Below are positions 13,671-27,256 of a stretch of 64,000 nucleotides of DNA, piece after piece. Numbering within the stretch: position 1 is the first letter of the stretch; each line of letters begins with the position of its first letter. The translations under genes were made by a program, and so were the position numbers. The stretch is from Sipunculus nudus (Eukaryota; Annelida; Sipuncula; Golfingiida; Sipunculidae): positions 66,284,159 through 66,348,158 of the forward strand of contig CM049313.1 of the NCBI GenBank assembly GCA_026874595.1. The letters run 5' to 3'. Under the pieces are notes generated by a model. The model ran no database searches and was not told where the DNA came from. It was given only the letters and a program-made list of their open reading frames with translations.

Positions 13671-13676
13671 GGCCTG

Positions 13677-13729
13677 CTATTATTATTATTATTATTATAA
13701 TTATTAATAGTTATAATAATAATAATTAA

Positions 13730-13772
<43 letters not shown>
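13677..13772. repeat. (ATT)n/(AAT)n palindromic microsatellite
   Basis: A run of TTA/ATT trinucleotides (13,677-13,700) is followed, after a short AT linker, by a longer AAT run to 13,772. The two halves are complementary and could form a hairpin. Confidence 0.9.
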
Positions 13773-13779
13773 TTGCTAT

Positions 13780-14918
13780 GAAAACCCTCATTTTGAAAAT
13801 ATGTAATAGTCGGTATCCCTTAAAATGTATATTAGATTTAAAATTAAAGTTATGATTAAAATAAAAAACAAATGTACCATAGGCATGATATTGGTAGATC
13901 TACAACTTGAAATTATAAAAGAAATTATCATAGCTTTATCGAACCAATATAAAATGCTTGGACTCTGTCTTTTGCGCATTCTTATTACTTATAAAAGATG
14001 TACATGAAAACAGTTTCTGAATATTCCGGTCGAAGGCACACATCGTCAGTAAAAACTTTTTTTACCTCCTTAGCAGGAGAGTCAAAGGTCATCCCTGCAA
14101 AGACCTGATATAAAAACATATTACCCTATCTCGGTAGACATATGACAGTTATAAAGTGAGTATCCGTCAAAGTCTATTGCGCATAGGATAGAAAGTGTGA
14201 CAAGGTCGTGCTCCGAATGTGGCTATGTCAAAGCGGTAAATTGGCCGGGCATAAATCGTGTTTTATTACCTTTTTCTTCTCACCGGGTTATAAAGCCAGG
14301 ATGGTGGTCTATGATAAACACACTTGAATACCAAAGATTTCCGGGCCCGTCGGTCAATAGAAATCTTGCCAACAAAAAAAAACATTTTTTTAATTCATTT
14401 GGGTAGTAATGATTGCATGAAGCCATAAATAAAGAAGAAAATTTGCCACAGTTGCTCTTTAGTTGAACGGGTGGCACGTTGCTTTAAAAAATTATGTTAA
14501 TCGGACAATTGTTTTTACCCATGGAGTGACGGGGTCACAGAAGTAAAATTTTTTTCATGCTTTAGATTTACAGGAAAAAATAACTATTATACCAATAATC
14601 AGAGGCCCATGGCCCGTTTGTTGAGCAAGTAAAGAAGAAAACCACACAATTTTATAAGTGCGATATTATTAAGCTTACAATTTTGTTAAAGGTTTTATAT
14701 GCAAGCGACTCCATATGATCCAGATGACATTCCTATGTGAGATAAAAGAGACCAAGGCGTCAGAGGTTAAAAAAAATAGTTCTCACTTCCAACCTCTGGC
14801 GTATGGAGCCGAGGAGCGATGATCCGCATTTGAACACTGCCTCGTGTCAACGTTCTTTCTCATGAAAGTTGATGCGTATTATATATAAGTTAATCATAAT
14901 TACAGGGACAGACCAGTA

Positions 14919-14972
<54 letters not shown>

Positions 14973-16082
14973 GTTTATATAAGGCCTTCAGTAGAAAGAA
15001 AAAAAAAACAAACAAAAAACCAGAGAGTCCGGGACGCTCAAGCCAGGGTCAAAGAGGATCTGAGTCAAATTTCGTAATTTTTTTTTTATATTACAACATA
15101 ATCGTATCATTAAAATGATCAGATACTTTGGTTGCCTTTTTGTTCGCGACGGTTTCAAATTTTGAAAATTCGCGAAAGGGAAGTTATAACGAAAATAGGG
15201 CCTTCGATAATAGGATGCCCCATCGTTGGTTATATTATTATAAAGCATATCAGGTGCTGTATGCTACTCATCAATCAAAGATTGCTATTATAAATCATAA
15301 CAGTTAATTCCAATTATAAGGCAATTCGTATTTGTGAATATTAAGTTCAACTCCTTTGATGTTTACTTGGGTCTCTGTCAAATTGATTTGATTTTTGCGA
15401 ACACGTTATTTGATAAAATTAAATAATAAAACAACGATATAGTGATTATGTTATTTTATAGTTATTAATATATTTAAATAATGAAATAATTGATATAATG
15501 AGTATGTTATTTCTTAGTCCGATCGCGAAAATGGAACACTCGCGAAACAATAAAATTTTTTAACCGTCCGAATGCAGAAGTGAAGGGGAGGGGTCCAGGG
15601 GGACCCGAACCAAGTTTTGCGGCCTGGACATCCCTTTTCTGGACATGGGGAGCTTTTGTTAGACATTGCCATTAGTTCTCCTGGATTGTACCCCCCCCCC
15701 CCCCCTTTATTTTTCTAAATCATGGATCCGCCCCTGGAATATGATTCAAACCACAGAATTGTGTCTCTATATAAATACTTGATAATAATGAATTGTAAAT
15801 AGCCTTTTTCAGCACAGCGTTTATATAACTGACTGTAGTTAGGTTATTAGATGCAATCTACAATAGTCAGTGACAGATATAGAGCTAGCTGTTTTATCCC
15901 CTCGGTCCTATACAGCCAGAAATTCGCGTTTTGATCGTACGAGAGGACCCTCATAGCCCAGCGACCGAAAGATATGAGCGTTTTCTGCAGGAACTTTTTT
16001 TACTGTAAATCCTATTTTTAATATATCAAGAAATAACTCTCTCCCTCTCTTAATCTATCTGTCTGTCTGTCTGTCTGTCTCG

Positions 16083-16170
<88 letters not shown>

Positions 16171-18360
16171 GATTTCAACTGAAATTATTACATAAGGCTA
16201 ACACAGAGAGAAAAAGCTTTTATTTGATCAAATAGTAAACAAATGGACCCGATCTTCACAACATATATATGTGCTGCCATCTGTCAGTCATGAATTGAAT
16301 TTAAGGCTGCTGTCAAGGGTTGTCGAAAGTTTGCAAGCTTCGATTTTTAATGGTATTAGACACGGGCTTGACAGCTGGTTTTCTTTTCTGTACTGCGGTC
16401 ACATTACTTTTTGCGACAGATGTACACTTGCCACCGGCGGCCCCTGGAAGAAAAGGGTTCATGTAATCATCTTGTATTAATATTTACTGAATGAAAGATT
16501 GAAAGCATGCATTGTGTATAGGCTTTAGTCTCTCTTATAATATACTCTGCTCTTACAACCCGTGTTTACCTGTATTGAGGGAAGCTTTTGTAGAAACTTT
16601 ATATTTTATATTACATGTATTTCATGTCAAATAACAAAGATTACCTAACGGAAAAGATTGCCTAAGCTGGCATTCAAAAAATTTTATAAATATTCTTGTT
16701 TTACTATTTATTATTTCCCCAGTTTCCTCAGTATGGAAAGCTAGAGCGGCCATCTTTGCTCAGGCTGATCAAGTCTTTTATAAAGTTAACAAAATATCTC
16801 TCAAAATGTATCTGCGAAACGTGACTGTTTTCACATGAGACCAAAACCCATATATAGGATTAACCTGGTGTACTGTAAAGACAATCCAATAATTATTTTT
16901 TTTTATTTCTAAAATAGTGATGAAGGTACCAATTGTTGCCTATGCTATATATTAAGTTCATTCCACAGCTTTTCATTGCAACTTACAATAAAACTAAAAT
17001 TTTCCTTGTGATAAATAAATATTTCCCAAAAACAGGACAACGCCGGTTGTGAGAGTAAAATAAGTAACTCATAACTGTATTTACCTTTAAATTTAAATAT
17101 AAATTGGGTACAGTGTATAGTCTATATGATATGTCAGTTTTTTTCTATACTATGGGTATATATATATATAGATATACTCTTATATGAACACATGTATACA
17201 AAATACACTGTCCAGACAGTTACTTCTGCATTTCAAGGTTAACATTTTTAACTGTTATTAATTTTTATTTCTTATCTGATAAGTTACAAGAATAACGCTG
17301 TATATGTTGACATCGCCAAATAAACCAGGCAATCCGGCCCCATGGGTTTTTCTAACAAAGCGTCATATAGTTGGATTCCGGATTAGATATGAGAAGGTAA
17401 AAGAATGGGGAAGATCAAAGTTAAATATGCTCCCAAATCCTGTGTTCATCTGTTTTAAGAGAGAATTTTCCTAAAAGTTTATATTTGTCAATAATTTATA
17501 AGAAAGCTGCATATTGAAGGGTCGACCTAATATGGCAATCAAAGAATTAAAAATAAATCTCCAATAATGTTATAAAACTTTTTTTTTATTCTTTGCGCTG
17601 CTCTGACAGATGAGACGTGTCCCTGTATGAGACATATCCCTAAGCTTATCATATTTTACATGAGTATTTATATGACCTCAGCCAATCAGCAGCTATGAAC
17701 TAAGGCTGTTTTTGCATATGACCATGACCGATATAAATGGAGTGGATATGTTGTAAGATATAAACTGATTTCTCATATTATTTAATAATTCACTTTCTCA
17801 AACAATATGTATGGAAGGAGTTGATTTTCCTTGTTGAAATTTAGGCCTGTTCATCTAATACCGTGCATACCATTATCAGCCTTTTAATTGTAAATAAAAA
17901 AAAATCATAGCAAAAACAGGTGGACATCAGATGATGGAACGGACCGTGATCTTAGCACATATCCCGTGATCTACAGCAATGTTATATTCTCCTCTGTCCT
18001 TCCATCATTCAAACAATGCGAATATATCTGAGCCCACGTGAATCCAGTGGAATAATAAACATTCCGATGTATGACAGCAGTGAGAAACCCCATCTATACT
18101 TTCGCAAAGATTATCAACAAAGGTGGCATGTTACCAGGTGGAAGGAAATAATGATCGAGGCATGTGTAACGGTTCACCTACTCAGCGGCTGCATCATGTA
18201 TAAAACTGGAATAAAATTCCCCATATCTCGCAATGTTAAAAAATCCTTACTGTTGGGCTGCCCTAGCCGTTCATACCTTTTGATAAAAGCTGACAAGAGA
18301 CCAAGCAACTAAACATATAACCAAGCATGGGCGATAAATCATAATTCATCCACCTAAGAA
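13780..18360. other. Gene-free stretch with compound microsatellites
   Basis: It includes (AC)n(AT)n at 14,921-14,972, poly-C at about 15,690-15,704, and a compound (GTCT)n(CT)n(AT)n tract at 16,060-16,167. The open frame at 18,016-18,312 is plus-strand sequence just past the dermatopontin stop codon. It has no recognisable domain. Confidence 0.5.
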
Positions 18361-18368
18361 GTATGAAC

Positions 18369-18522
18369 CTACTTGTGCCAATCGTTGTGCCAGCTTTTGA
18401 TGCCCCGGATGACGCTGTCGTCAGGAGCCGTGTAGTCCATATACTTATCCCAACTTATTGTTGCTGTCCAGTGACATTTCTTCAACTTGGCGTATCTCAT
18501 CCTGCAACACCTTAACTTAAAC
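18369..18522 (-). CDS. Dermatopontin-like gene, exon 2 (3' end)
   Basis: It encodes the last 50 residues: F-K-L-R-C-C, then a basic stretch with Cys 113, a Trp-rich region, 'VIRGIKSWHND' and the stop. The frame is open throughout and the phase matches exon 1. Confidence 0.85.
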
Positions 18523-20748
18523 CTAAAAGAAAAAATGACAACACTAATGTACTTGAGTATGCTGCAGCGTACCTATATTATATCGTACATACGTTTCCAG
18601 GTAGCTCTGTCCTCTCGTTCATTGATGTAACCCAAGTCCGGACACGAGACCTGGATCCAAGGGTCCTGGACTCGGACTGGTACGCGGACTCTGAGGTAAA
18701 GACTCGAGTAATCAGACCAAGTCTCTCTCGAGTCCAATAGGAAAAAAGTATTGTCACATAAAAAATATTAATATTTACATGCGTGAAATACCATCAAAAT
18801 ATAACATATGCCTACTGTAACAAAAATGACTATTTACCAACCTTTGAAATACACATGATAATTCAGATGTCCATGAACAATTTTTCTTTCAAAAAGAGGG
18901 GGTTTTATTGCAATTGGAATCGGTTTCTCAGACTCGATGAAGGCGGTTTTGGACTCGAACCTCAAGAATTCGGACTTGGTCTCGGACTCGAGTGGCCTTG
19001 ACTCGGATGTTGTGGACTCCACTACATCACTGCTCTCGTACCTATGTGCCTCAGTACCTATGTTTCCCCGTATCTATGTTCCCCGAATTTTATGTTCCTC
19101 GGTACCTATGTTATCTCGTAGCAGTGTTCCCCGAGACCTATGTTCTCTCGTACCTGTGGTTCCCGGTACCCATGTTTCCCCGTACCTTTTGTTCTCAAAT
19201 TCATGTACTTGTAACAGCACGAGTGCCGTTTTTGAATTGTAGGTAAAGAAATAATTTTTCCGTGAACACTCCATAAGAACTCAATGAATGATTATCATAG
19301 AACAGTTCAACTTTGCTTTTAAGAAATGCATTTTTAACTCAGAATTTACCACTTACAGGAGTTTTCGTTAACGTCTTGTTTTCGTCCTGTTTGAGTACAT
19401 TGCTCAAGTGAGGGCACATCCGTGTTTGTTTTGCCTCACAAGCGCGATCAAATCCTGTTTTTCTTATACTTTACACCAATGCTTGTTACTTTTCTGTATA
19501 GCAATTAAGCATGTTGGAAGCCAAAAGAGGAAAACAACAGAAGAAGTAGTACTCATGGAATCGGGAGTATTCCCAAAGCCCAATACAGTTGTCCATGCAG
19601 GTAAATAACAAGACTCTAAACCTAGTAGAAGATATCATAGATACAACTCTACCATGAAAATTAAATGATTTAAGGCCATTTGAAGGACTTTGTGGCCATT
19701 TTGGACGCCATCTTGGATTTGACAGTGACATGAATATGTGATGATGTTTTTTGTTGCTTTCAGTTGATTGCTCGACCCCAAAACCCTATTAGTAGATACC
19801 AAAATTACAACTTTATACTGAAAAATAAATGATTTAAGGCAATTTTAAGGACTTGGCATCTACTTTGGGCGCCATATTAGATATCTCAGTAATACAAAAA
19901 AAGTTAAAATATTTTTTGTTGGCTCAAATGGATTTCTAGACCCCTAAAAACCTAGTAGTAGATACCAAAATTACAAGTCTCTGATGAATATTGAATGATT
20001 CATGGCCATCTGAGGGGCTTGGCGGCCATATTGAACTTCACTTTAAATTAACGACATTTCCAGAATCGAATTTTGGTAATTTTTATATATTGTTAAAAGA
20101 TGTCAGTAAATCAACTAACAGCATGAGGGCCATGGCTGCTGTTATTTGTATTTATAGTCAATGGCAGCAATACCAGGGGAGTTTTTCAATTGTTTAAATG
20201 GAAAAGTTCTCAAGAATTGCACAGGTTTAATTAACATTCCAGGGCATCAACTTTTAACATTATCTTCGGTGCAGGGTTTGCGTCCCCATTACTTGCGCTT
20301 TTACTTTTAAATTGCTTTTATTGTTACTGCTTTGTGTTCTGTATGACTCAAATCAGTCATGGAATTTTCAAACTTTTGAATGACGGATTATCCTTCTTTC
20401 ATCTCCCGATGTTGATATATTTAGATAAGTTTTTTATTATACCAAATATTAGACTCACCTACTATGCCAGCTGTCAACACCAGTCACAACGTGGTCAGGC
20501 TTGCACTGGAACTCTATCAGCTGGTCGAAGTGGTTGACATGACCCGTCCAGTAACAACTCCCAGAGACCTTGTTCTCCTTACAGTCAAACTGGTACCGGC
20601 GGTCCTTGTGCCAGTCGTGGTGTTCACTCCGTAAACGGAAGAAGGACGACCCTGTGTCGCAAACCTTGTAGAGTCTGCCGTCCCAGTTGTTGTCCCAGGC
20701 AACGGACTGCCCCATGTACGAAAACAACACGAGCAATGTCACCAGCAT
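18369..20748 (-). CDS. Dermatopontin-like secreted protein (two exons: 20748-20459 and 18522-18369)
   Basis: The spliced product is 147 residues, close to the usual dermatopontin size. Dermatopontins are secreted matrix proteins; in molluscs relatives occur in shell matrix and plasma. Residues 1-17 (MLVTLLVLFSYMGQSVA) look like a signal peptide, with the mature protein starting WDNNWDG. Family hallmarks are the W-D-G start, 'DWHKDRRYQFDC' (a DR[RQ]-x-[WY]-x-F-x-C block), 'VTGVDSWHS', the 'RCC' pair at residues 102-103, and 'VIRGIKSWHND' near the end, giving the typical repeated pattern. Seven cysteines are seen (30, 56, 65, 82, 102, 103, 113). The donor is AG|GTGAGT (exon end 20,459, phase 2) and the acceptor TTTTTTCTTTTAG at 18,523; the joined codon is AGG (Arg 97). 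The stop is TAG at 18,371-18,369. The start is the first Met before the signal peptide. A 'gatttttag' just before it could be a 5'-UTR splice acceptor. Confidence 0.88.
18640..19020. repeat. GGACTCG-rich degenerate repeat (intronic)
   Basis: The intron of the dermatopontin-like gene contains many GGACTCGG/GACTCGAG-type words around 18,640-18,745 and 18,930-19,020. They give spurious open frames on both strands. Confidence 0.55.
19025..19200. repeat. ~15-bp minisatellite (TACCTATGTTCCCCG)
   Basis: About eleven degenerate copies of a 15-bp unit approximating TACCTATGTTCCCCG lie inside the intron. Open frames rich in V-P-R/S-V-P come from this repeat. Confidence 0.75.
19590..20040 (+). repeat. 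~155-bp tandem repeat, three diverged units (intronic)
   Basis: Three units share 'cctagtag(a/t)agata', 'aatgattaaggccat', 'aaggacttgg..gccat.ttgga(c/a)gccat' and 'tttttgtt'. The array lies in the intron of the dermatopontin-like gene. Confidence 0.7.
20459..20748 (-). CDS. Dermatopontin-like gene, exon 1
   Basis: It encodes residues 1-96 and two bases of codon 97: the signal peptide, the first two D-R-R-type repeats and the 'VTGVDSWHS' block. It ends in a strong donor (GTGAGT). Reading through the donor would give a false stop one codon later. Confidence 0.88.
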
Positions 20749-20794
20749 TTCTAAAAATCAAGTAAAATAATTGTAATGTTAGGTCTCTGTTGCA

Positions 20795-20801
20795 TTATAT
20801 A
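20795..20801 (-). promoter_or_regulatory. Possible TATA box of the dermatopontin-like gene
   Basis: The minus strand reads CTTTATATAATGC with TATATAA about 47 bp upstream of the start codon. That would give a very short 5' UTR. If the 'tttttag' at 20,751 is a real splice acceptor instead, the promoter lies further upstream. Confidence 0.3.
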
Positions 20802-21178
20802 AAGTGAAACCTCTATAATGTGAGATTGAGCGAAACTGCAAACTGTATATAGAGGTGCCCACTTTTTATGGAGTTACCCACCAGGAGAGGTTCGGCTGTA
20901 TGTTGTAATTGGCGTAACAGGAGGCGGATCCAGGATTTATAAAAAGGAGGTTCCAACCCAGAAGGATGACACCCTAAAAATATAAAAAAAGAGTGGGGTC
21001 TAGGATAAAAAACCCTTCATCTACAACGTTACGTGAGGGCTTCGATTTCGCGATTGAACAAGAGTCTAAGAGCAGCAGTACTTCTGATAAAATTAGACTA
21101 AATCCTACAATATTTTTATTAAGTCTTCTTCACATGGATGTGTTTAGAAAATTGGGACACATGAAAACGAAATAAAAA

Positions 21179-21660
21179 ACAAGTGACCCATGGGTCATGA
21201 CGCTCAGCTGACAAGCATGACCTGTATTTAAAGCCTGATGGTATACCATATGGTATCTGACGATACTTGGAAGATGGAAGGTTTGGGATGAAAAGTCTGA
21301 CTTGAGATGCATCCACAACTTTTTTTCAAGAAGCTGGTCCTGTGACATTGACCTTTGACCCTAAGACGTAAATATCAAAAGGTTTGTTCCTCTAGTGACA
21401 TGTAAGGTTTGGGATGATTATTTTGGCTACAAGAATTAATTCTGGGAGGTGCAAACACACCCCGTAACTCAGAGAATATAGGTCACAGTGACCTAATTTC
21501 AGATCTGCAAGGAGATCTTTTTAGAACCTCTAAGATTGCTTAGGGTTCATGTATCTAGCCCTTACAGTTACAATTTGTGCCCTGCTAACGGCCGGACGGA
21601 CAGACGGAAGGACGACGGACAAAGACCCATCGCTATAGCACAGCATGACAGCATGGTGGC
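21179..21660 (+). repeat. Short dispersed element with palindromic head and GGACGGAC tail
   Basis: The head is AAGTGACCCATGGGTCATGA followed by CGCTCAGCTGA. The tail is 'gccctgctaacggccggacggacagacggaaggacgacggacaaagaccc' followed by 'atcgctatagc.cagcatgac'. The middle contains 'gacctttgaccc' and a perfect AGGTCA-CAG-TGACCT palindrome at 21,480-21,494. It shares most of its length with 22,940-23,290. No coding capacity. Confidence 0.75.
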
Positions 21661-22559
21661 TAACTGGCAGACATAATGGATTTCTGACAAGTCTGACATT
21701 TGATATCACACATCCTCCAATAAGAGACCAAACTTGTAGCAAATTCTCCAAAGGATGTTACAGTTATGAATGTCCAAAACAATTCAAAAGGCATTTTCAG
21801 GCCCTCAAAGATTTATAGATATGCAAATGTAAAAAGTGTAAGTCCAATATTTTTTATTATCACTCTGCTTTTAAATGGGATCAGCAGGGTAGGTAAACTG
21901 CAAAACCTGAAAGAAAAGAAATGCAGAAAGCATGACTAAAGGTCTTGCATTAAAAAAAAGCCATCCTAAATCCAGGTACACATCCACATATTATGAGAAC
22001 AAACATTTGCTTTAATATCTGTTGATTTATATAAAAATATTCAGATATCTCGGAAACTAACTTTATTGCTATGATTCCATAAAATAAACTGCAAAATGTT
22101 CCCATCATCTTATAATTCAGTAGCTAAATCTTAATACTATACTCTCACAGTCTTAATGCCTGGCTGAAGCATCCCGGCAACAGTGTTTTTGTTATGCAGT
22201 AACGAGGTATTTATCACTCAGCCTTATCACTTACCAGGCTGATACAAAAGAGAGTCATATGTCACCAGCATCACTCACAATTACAGCCACACAGTGAGAT
22301 GTACCATAACCGATGCTTATATGTACAAGAAAAATAGAGATGGTCTACAAAATAAGTTATTGTGAACATCCCTGACCTATGTCCTTGGCCTTTTGCCCAC
22401 ATATCAACTGGATTCTTTCTAAATGATGGGTAACTACTAACCACTTACATCTGGCCGGGTGTAATTACTTGGCAACCAATGAGTGAATAACTTAGACCTG
22501 CAACCTTTAACCTCCTGACCAGCTGACCTCAAAATCAATTAGTTATTTCTTCATGCAAA

Positions 22560-23303
22560 AAGACCCATAAATATGAAGTTTGAACCGCATTCAGTGATGC
22601 ATAGATGTGGCATATGTGAAAGACTGAAGGTTTGGGTTGAACAGTTTCACTTGAAATATGTTCACAAGCATTTAGATCAATATTGTGACCTTGACCTTTT
22701 ACCCTTTGAACTCAACATCAATAGGCTTCTTCCCCTATTGGTAGGTAAGCCATATATGACAGATGGAAAGTATAGATTGAAAAGTTTGCCTGAAAATGAC
22801 TCCATGCAAGAAAAGGGTGTTGTGAACTTGACCTTTGACCTCAAAATCAACAGGTCTTTTCCCCTGTTGGCAGAGAAGCGATATCAGTGCTGAAAGGTTT
22901 AAAATGAAAGGTTTGGCTTAAAATGCATCCACAAGCTTTTCAAGAAGTTGGTTCTGTGACCTTGACCTTTGACCTTGTGACCGCAAAATAATTATGGTTC
23001 TTCCCCTGTTGGGAGGTGAGCTGTATGTGAAAGATGAAAGGTTTGGGATGAAAATTTTGGCTAAAAGAATTATTTCTGGGGGGTGCAAACACACCCCATA
23101 ACTTCGAGAATATAGGTCGCAGTGACCTAATTTCAGGTTTGCAAGGAGATCCTTTTAGAACCTCTAAGACTGCATAGGGTTCATGGCCCTAGCCCCTACG
23201 GTTACGATTTGTGCCCTGCTAACGGACGGACAGACGGAAGGACGAAGGACAAAGACCCATCGCTATAGCCCAGCATGACTGAAAGTCAGCTGAGCTAAAC
23301 ACA
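22560..23303 (+). repeat. Related dispersed element, longer copy
   Basis: Repeated '(tgacc)ttgaccttt(g)acc(t)caa.atcaa.aggc/tttccc.t(a/g)ttgg.ag' units occur about every 130-150 bp. The distal 350 bp matches 21,260-21,655, and the tail ends with 'agtcagctgagctaaa'. The head with the CCATGGG palindrome is missing. The open frame 22,573-22,893 is a repeat by-product. Confidence 0.7.
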
Positions 23304-24329
23304 TTTTTAGATCATGAAACTCCAGTGTTTAAAGGATTAGGTATTCATTATACACTACAAGGAAAATTCTTCCAAATGCTCCATTTCGACGAAATGAAAT
23401 AAATTAATAATTAAAATAACAGACATTGGTTCCATTTCTGAGTTTACTGTGGGATATTATATATCTAAACTAGGTATAGAGTTAACATCCCAAAGAACAA
23501 ACTCGAACCTTTTAGACTACAACGCTTTACACTCTGCGGTTCCCGTAGCAACGCACAGGACTTGCGCCTGACACGAATCAGAACGCCAGGCACATGTAAA
23601 GTTATGTAAATTCCTGCGCATAATAAACGGATACATGTAATATATATATAAAATTGTCCCAACTTTTAATAAATTGTCACCACCGTATATACTATACGTA
23701 TAAAACTCCCCATATTATAAAAGAGGGGACTCAAGCTATGTTACCATGTGCATGTTTATGAAACATCGCTCATATGATTTTGGAAGACCTGCTAGATCCA
23801 CTGAACCATTGTTTATTTCCAGTTCACATAAATATGCGTATGTATGAATACTTTAAAAGCTATTTGGTTACGCAAAAAGGCACACATGGAAATACAGTGT
23901 CACGTACCCTCCCCTATACAAACCATATGTAAGAAGCTTTGTAAAGCAAATCATGCTTTATATTAATGGATGAAGGTTGGTGTATGAGCGTTGAAGAATT
24001 TTCGTGATGACGAATTCATTTATTTTAATTCTGCATTCATTTCATCTCCTTGGACAATAGCTTTATAAATAGGCCTATATGAAGATATCGACGACATTGT
24101 AGAATATTAGCATTTTATTTTTACTTCTAAGGTCAAAGGATTCATATACCGACTACGGTAATAACAATACGCCCAAATGATAATATATGGATAGACAACG
24201 AAGTAAGAAGACTGATCGTCTATGGATACGGTATCGTAAATCAAAATATGAGGAACATTGTCAAGCTTATAAAAGAACAAGAAACCAAACACTAAGTTTG
24301 ATTCGTTAGAAAAAAAACATATCTGTTTT

Positions 24330-26185
24330 GATCAATTTATTTTTTAAAACCAGTCGAATAAACCACAAAACTGGTGAAAACTGATTAAATTTAAACTACG
24401 AGGAAAGATTAATGATGACATATCGGCCCTTGAAATAAATGGGCATCACGTCACAGATTCAAGATTACAAACAGATTTACTTAACGATCAATTTACCCAA
24501 TACCAAAATGCTGCAAATCTTTCTAACAATATTAATAATAATAGCTAAGTTCTCTCCAATTTTCTTATTGATCAAATGGAAGTATTTATGTAATTAAAAA
24601 CACCCAAGACAGAAAAAAGCAACTGGTCTAGATATTATATTGGAAATCTACATTCCAAGAAAACTTCATCAGGAATTTACACTCTGTGTGATATTCAACT
24701 ATCCAATACAAGGTCAGAAGTTCCCTACAGATTAGAAACGTGCAAACATAGTACCTATTCATAAGAAAGTCGAGCGTAAGGATATAAAATATTACAGCCT
24801 AGTGTCACTCTAACCGAATATATCCAAAGTGTTTGAACGCGTAATGCATAATCGATTATATATCTATTTTATATGAAATAACCTCTGAACAAGTTCCATC
24901 TCGGGATTTAAAAAAGGCGAATGGTATTTCTCGAAGCGAGCCGTGCTTTTGACAGGGTTTTGGCATGAGGGGCTTTGTTTAAAACTAAAGCATTACGGGA
25001 ATAGTGTAGTAATTGTTAACTGGATTGACAGCTACTTGCACGACAGATATCAAAGCAGTTATAAGGGTGTCAATAAGAAACACGGGATCGTCATGGACGA
25101 AAATCACATCTGGCGTTTCGCAATGCTTCATTCTGGGATCCTCATTGTTCTTGGTTTAATTTAATAACATAACAGACAATAAAAAATCCGATTTGCACCT
25201 TTTTGCAGATGATGCATGTCTTTTTCACGCCAGCACAGATCAGACAATAACAGCCAAAGTTTCAAACGATGATCTGATCACCCTAGCGGCTTGACGGAAG
25301 AAATGGCATGTTATGTTTAATCCCTCTGACACTGTTTGATGACGTTTTCATATAATTCGAGCAACGAAAGGTTAATCAATTCTACTTAGATTTATGTCCT
25401 GTCAAAGAGATTGAAGAAAATACATATGTAGGGGTTATCTTAACACCAAATATGAGTTGGTCAAGGCATATAAACAGTACTCAGAGGAAAATTCAAAGGG
25501 TTAAGGTTTGCTTACTCCATCTAAATATTAATTAAATAGATGCACGTTGGAGCGCCTCTATATATCTTATATCTGGAATATCCATATTATGTGGTATTTG
25601 ACAACTGTACAGAAATGGAGGCTTCTTTACTGGAATCAATTTAGTTGAAAGCAGCGCGGATATGCACTGGTAATATCCAAAGGTACTATCCAAATAAATT
25701 GTTGAAAACACTGGGTTGGGAAAATCTTAAAGAACGGAGACAACGGTGTCGAAATTAAAATTATTTTTTTAACATAAAGATGGGTCTAAGTCCAAATTAT
25801 CTATCTGTAGACAAATACAAATTGGATGGAATGATTTATCAGTAACTGTAAGAAGTCATCGGGAATTTTTATTACCAAAAACAAATACTGTATATTCCTT
25901 CAGTTATTAATGCCTGGAATAATCTTCCAAAAATACAAGAAACGCTGCATCAAACGATAATTTCTTCTGTTATTAAAACAAAAATTAAGAAGCCTGCATC
26001 ATACAAACTTCAAGGCACTCGACATTTAAATATTTTGCACTGCAGTTTACGCTTGGCTGCAAGTACTCTTAACAGTGATTTATTTTTGCGTGGTCTAACA
26101 AAGAGCCAAAAATGCTTGTGTGGTCACGAGAATGAAAAATCATAGCATTCTTTTCTTGAATGCCCGAAGCCAGGCTACTTGAACT
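24330..26185 (+). pseudogene. Decayed non-LTR retrotransposon (jockey/CR1-like) reverse transcriptase
   Basis: Reading across frames gives a recognisable LINE ORF2 trace. A pre-RT stretch resembles 'KLRGKINDDISAL..NGHHVTD'. A 'WHEGLCLKLKHYG...WIDSYLHDRYQ' block lies at about 24,955-25,055, and a degenerate 'SILG.LLF' region at 25,130-25,160. The YxDD-equivalent box is 'LHLFADDACLF' at about 25,195-25,227, followed by 'KKWHVMFNPSDT', and a C-terminal 'CLCGHENEKS..SFLECP' zinc-knuckle-like motif at 26,115-26,165. Many stops and frameshifts show it is dead. The clade is tentative. Confidence 0.75.
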
Positions 26186-26798
26186 TCTTTTCTAAATCAA
26201 CTCAGTTTTGATTATAGCCGAATGTAGAGCAAAACGAGCATCCTAGCTCAATTTGTTAAAATTATTTTTATATGGAGACATTAACTTCAAACCTGTGGCA
26301 AACAGTGAAATATTTAATGAGGCACAGTTATTTATCAAAACATAAAAAATGTTTAAGACTTACTGAGGCATAATTTATTAAAGCATCGCTGTTCACTAGA
26401 AAGATGACTTTTATGGAAGAGCTACGTCTGTATTTAGTTGACATTCATAGTGTGTGTCCTGTGTGTATTATAATATACGTGTGTGTCACATATTGTAATG
26501 TTATCATGCTTAATTTAGTTCATACTTAGATACGCACATTAATTCTTCATATGATTGTTGAAGAGTACCTCGATTAGCTTATGTAGCTATTTGTACAATT
26601 TAAATGAATAACTAGATTTTAACTATATTTTTATATAAGGTGTATATATGTGTACCTGCATGCAAGTTTTTGTGTTATAGTGATTTTGATAAATGTGAAT
26701 CTTTTCATTAGTGAAGAAGAATTGTGTATGTCAGAAGAAATAAAATAGTTTGCTGTGAGCCCATGAGAAGAAGTAAAATTATCGTTCGATTTTGAAAT

Positions 26799-26799
<1 letters not shown>

Positions 26800-26862
<63 letters not shown>
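26800..26862. repeat. (AT)n microsatellite
   Basis: About 31 AT repeats. Another, about 26 repeats, is at 31,868-31,919. Confidence 0.95.
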
Positions 26863-26866
<4 letters not shown>

Positions 26867-27207
26867 TCCCAATCCCGAATATCAAAAAGTCAGACCCCAA
26901 TAATTAAATGTAAATATTAATATGTACACACTACCATAAACTGCTGCATTAATGGGTTTCTTGTAAGTTTCTGGCAATCGTGATGCGAATTCATACTCAA
27001 CATCACTTTAATTCCCCATATCGGAATATCATGTAGACCTTACATAGAAAACACTACAACTAACTTAATACAAAGAAATGTATCTAAGACACGTCTACTT
27101 ATATCTACGGAACGCAACATAAAGTCATCTTGAAGGGGTCCGCTAAATAACAAATTTGTGCAGATCTAAAATATACCCAGATATTCACGATACTCGGTTT
27201 CGACAGT

Positions 27208-27209
<2 letters not shown>

Positions 27210-27254
<45 letters not shown>
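27210..27254. repeat. (CT)n microsatellite
   Basis: About 22 CT dinucleotides. They lie inside a fortuitous 150-codon open frame (27,156-27,608) that therefore reads as poly Leu-Ser. Confidence 0.95.
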
Positions 27255-27256
<2 letters not shown>

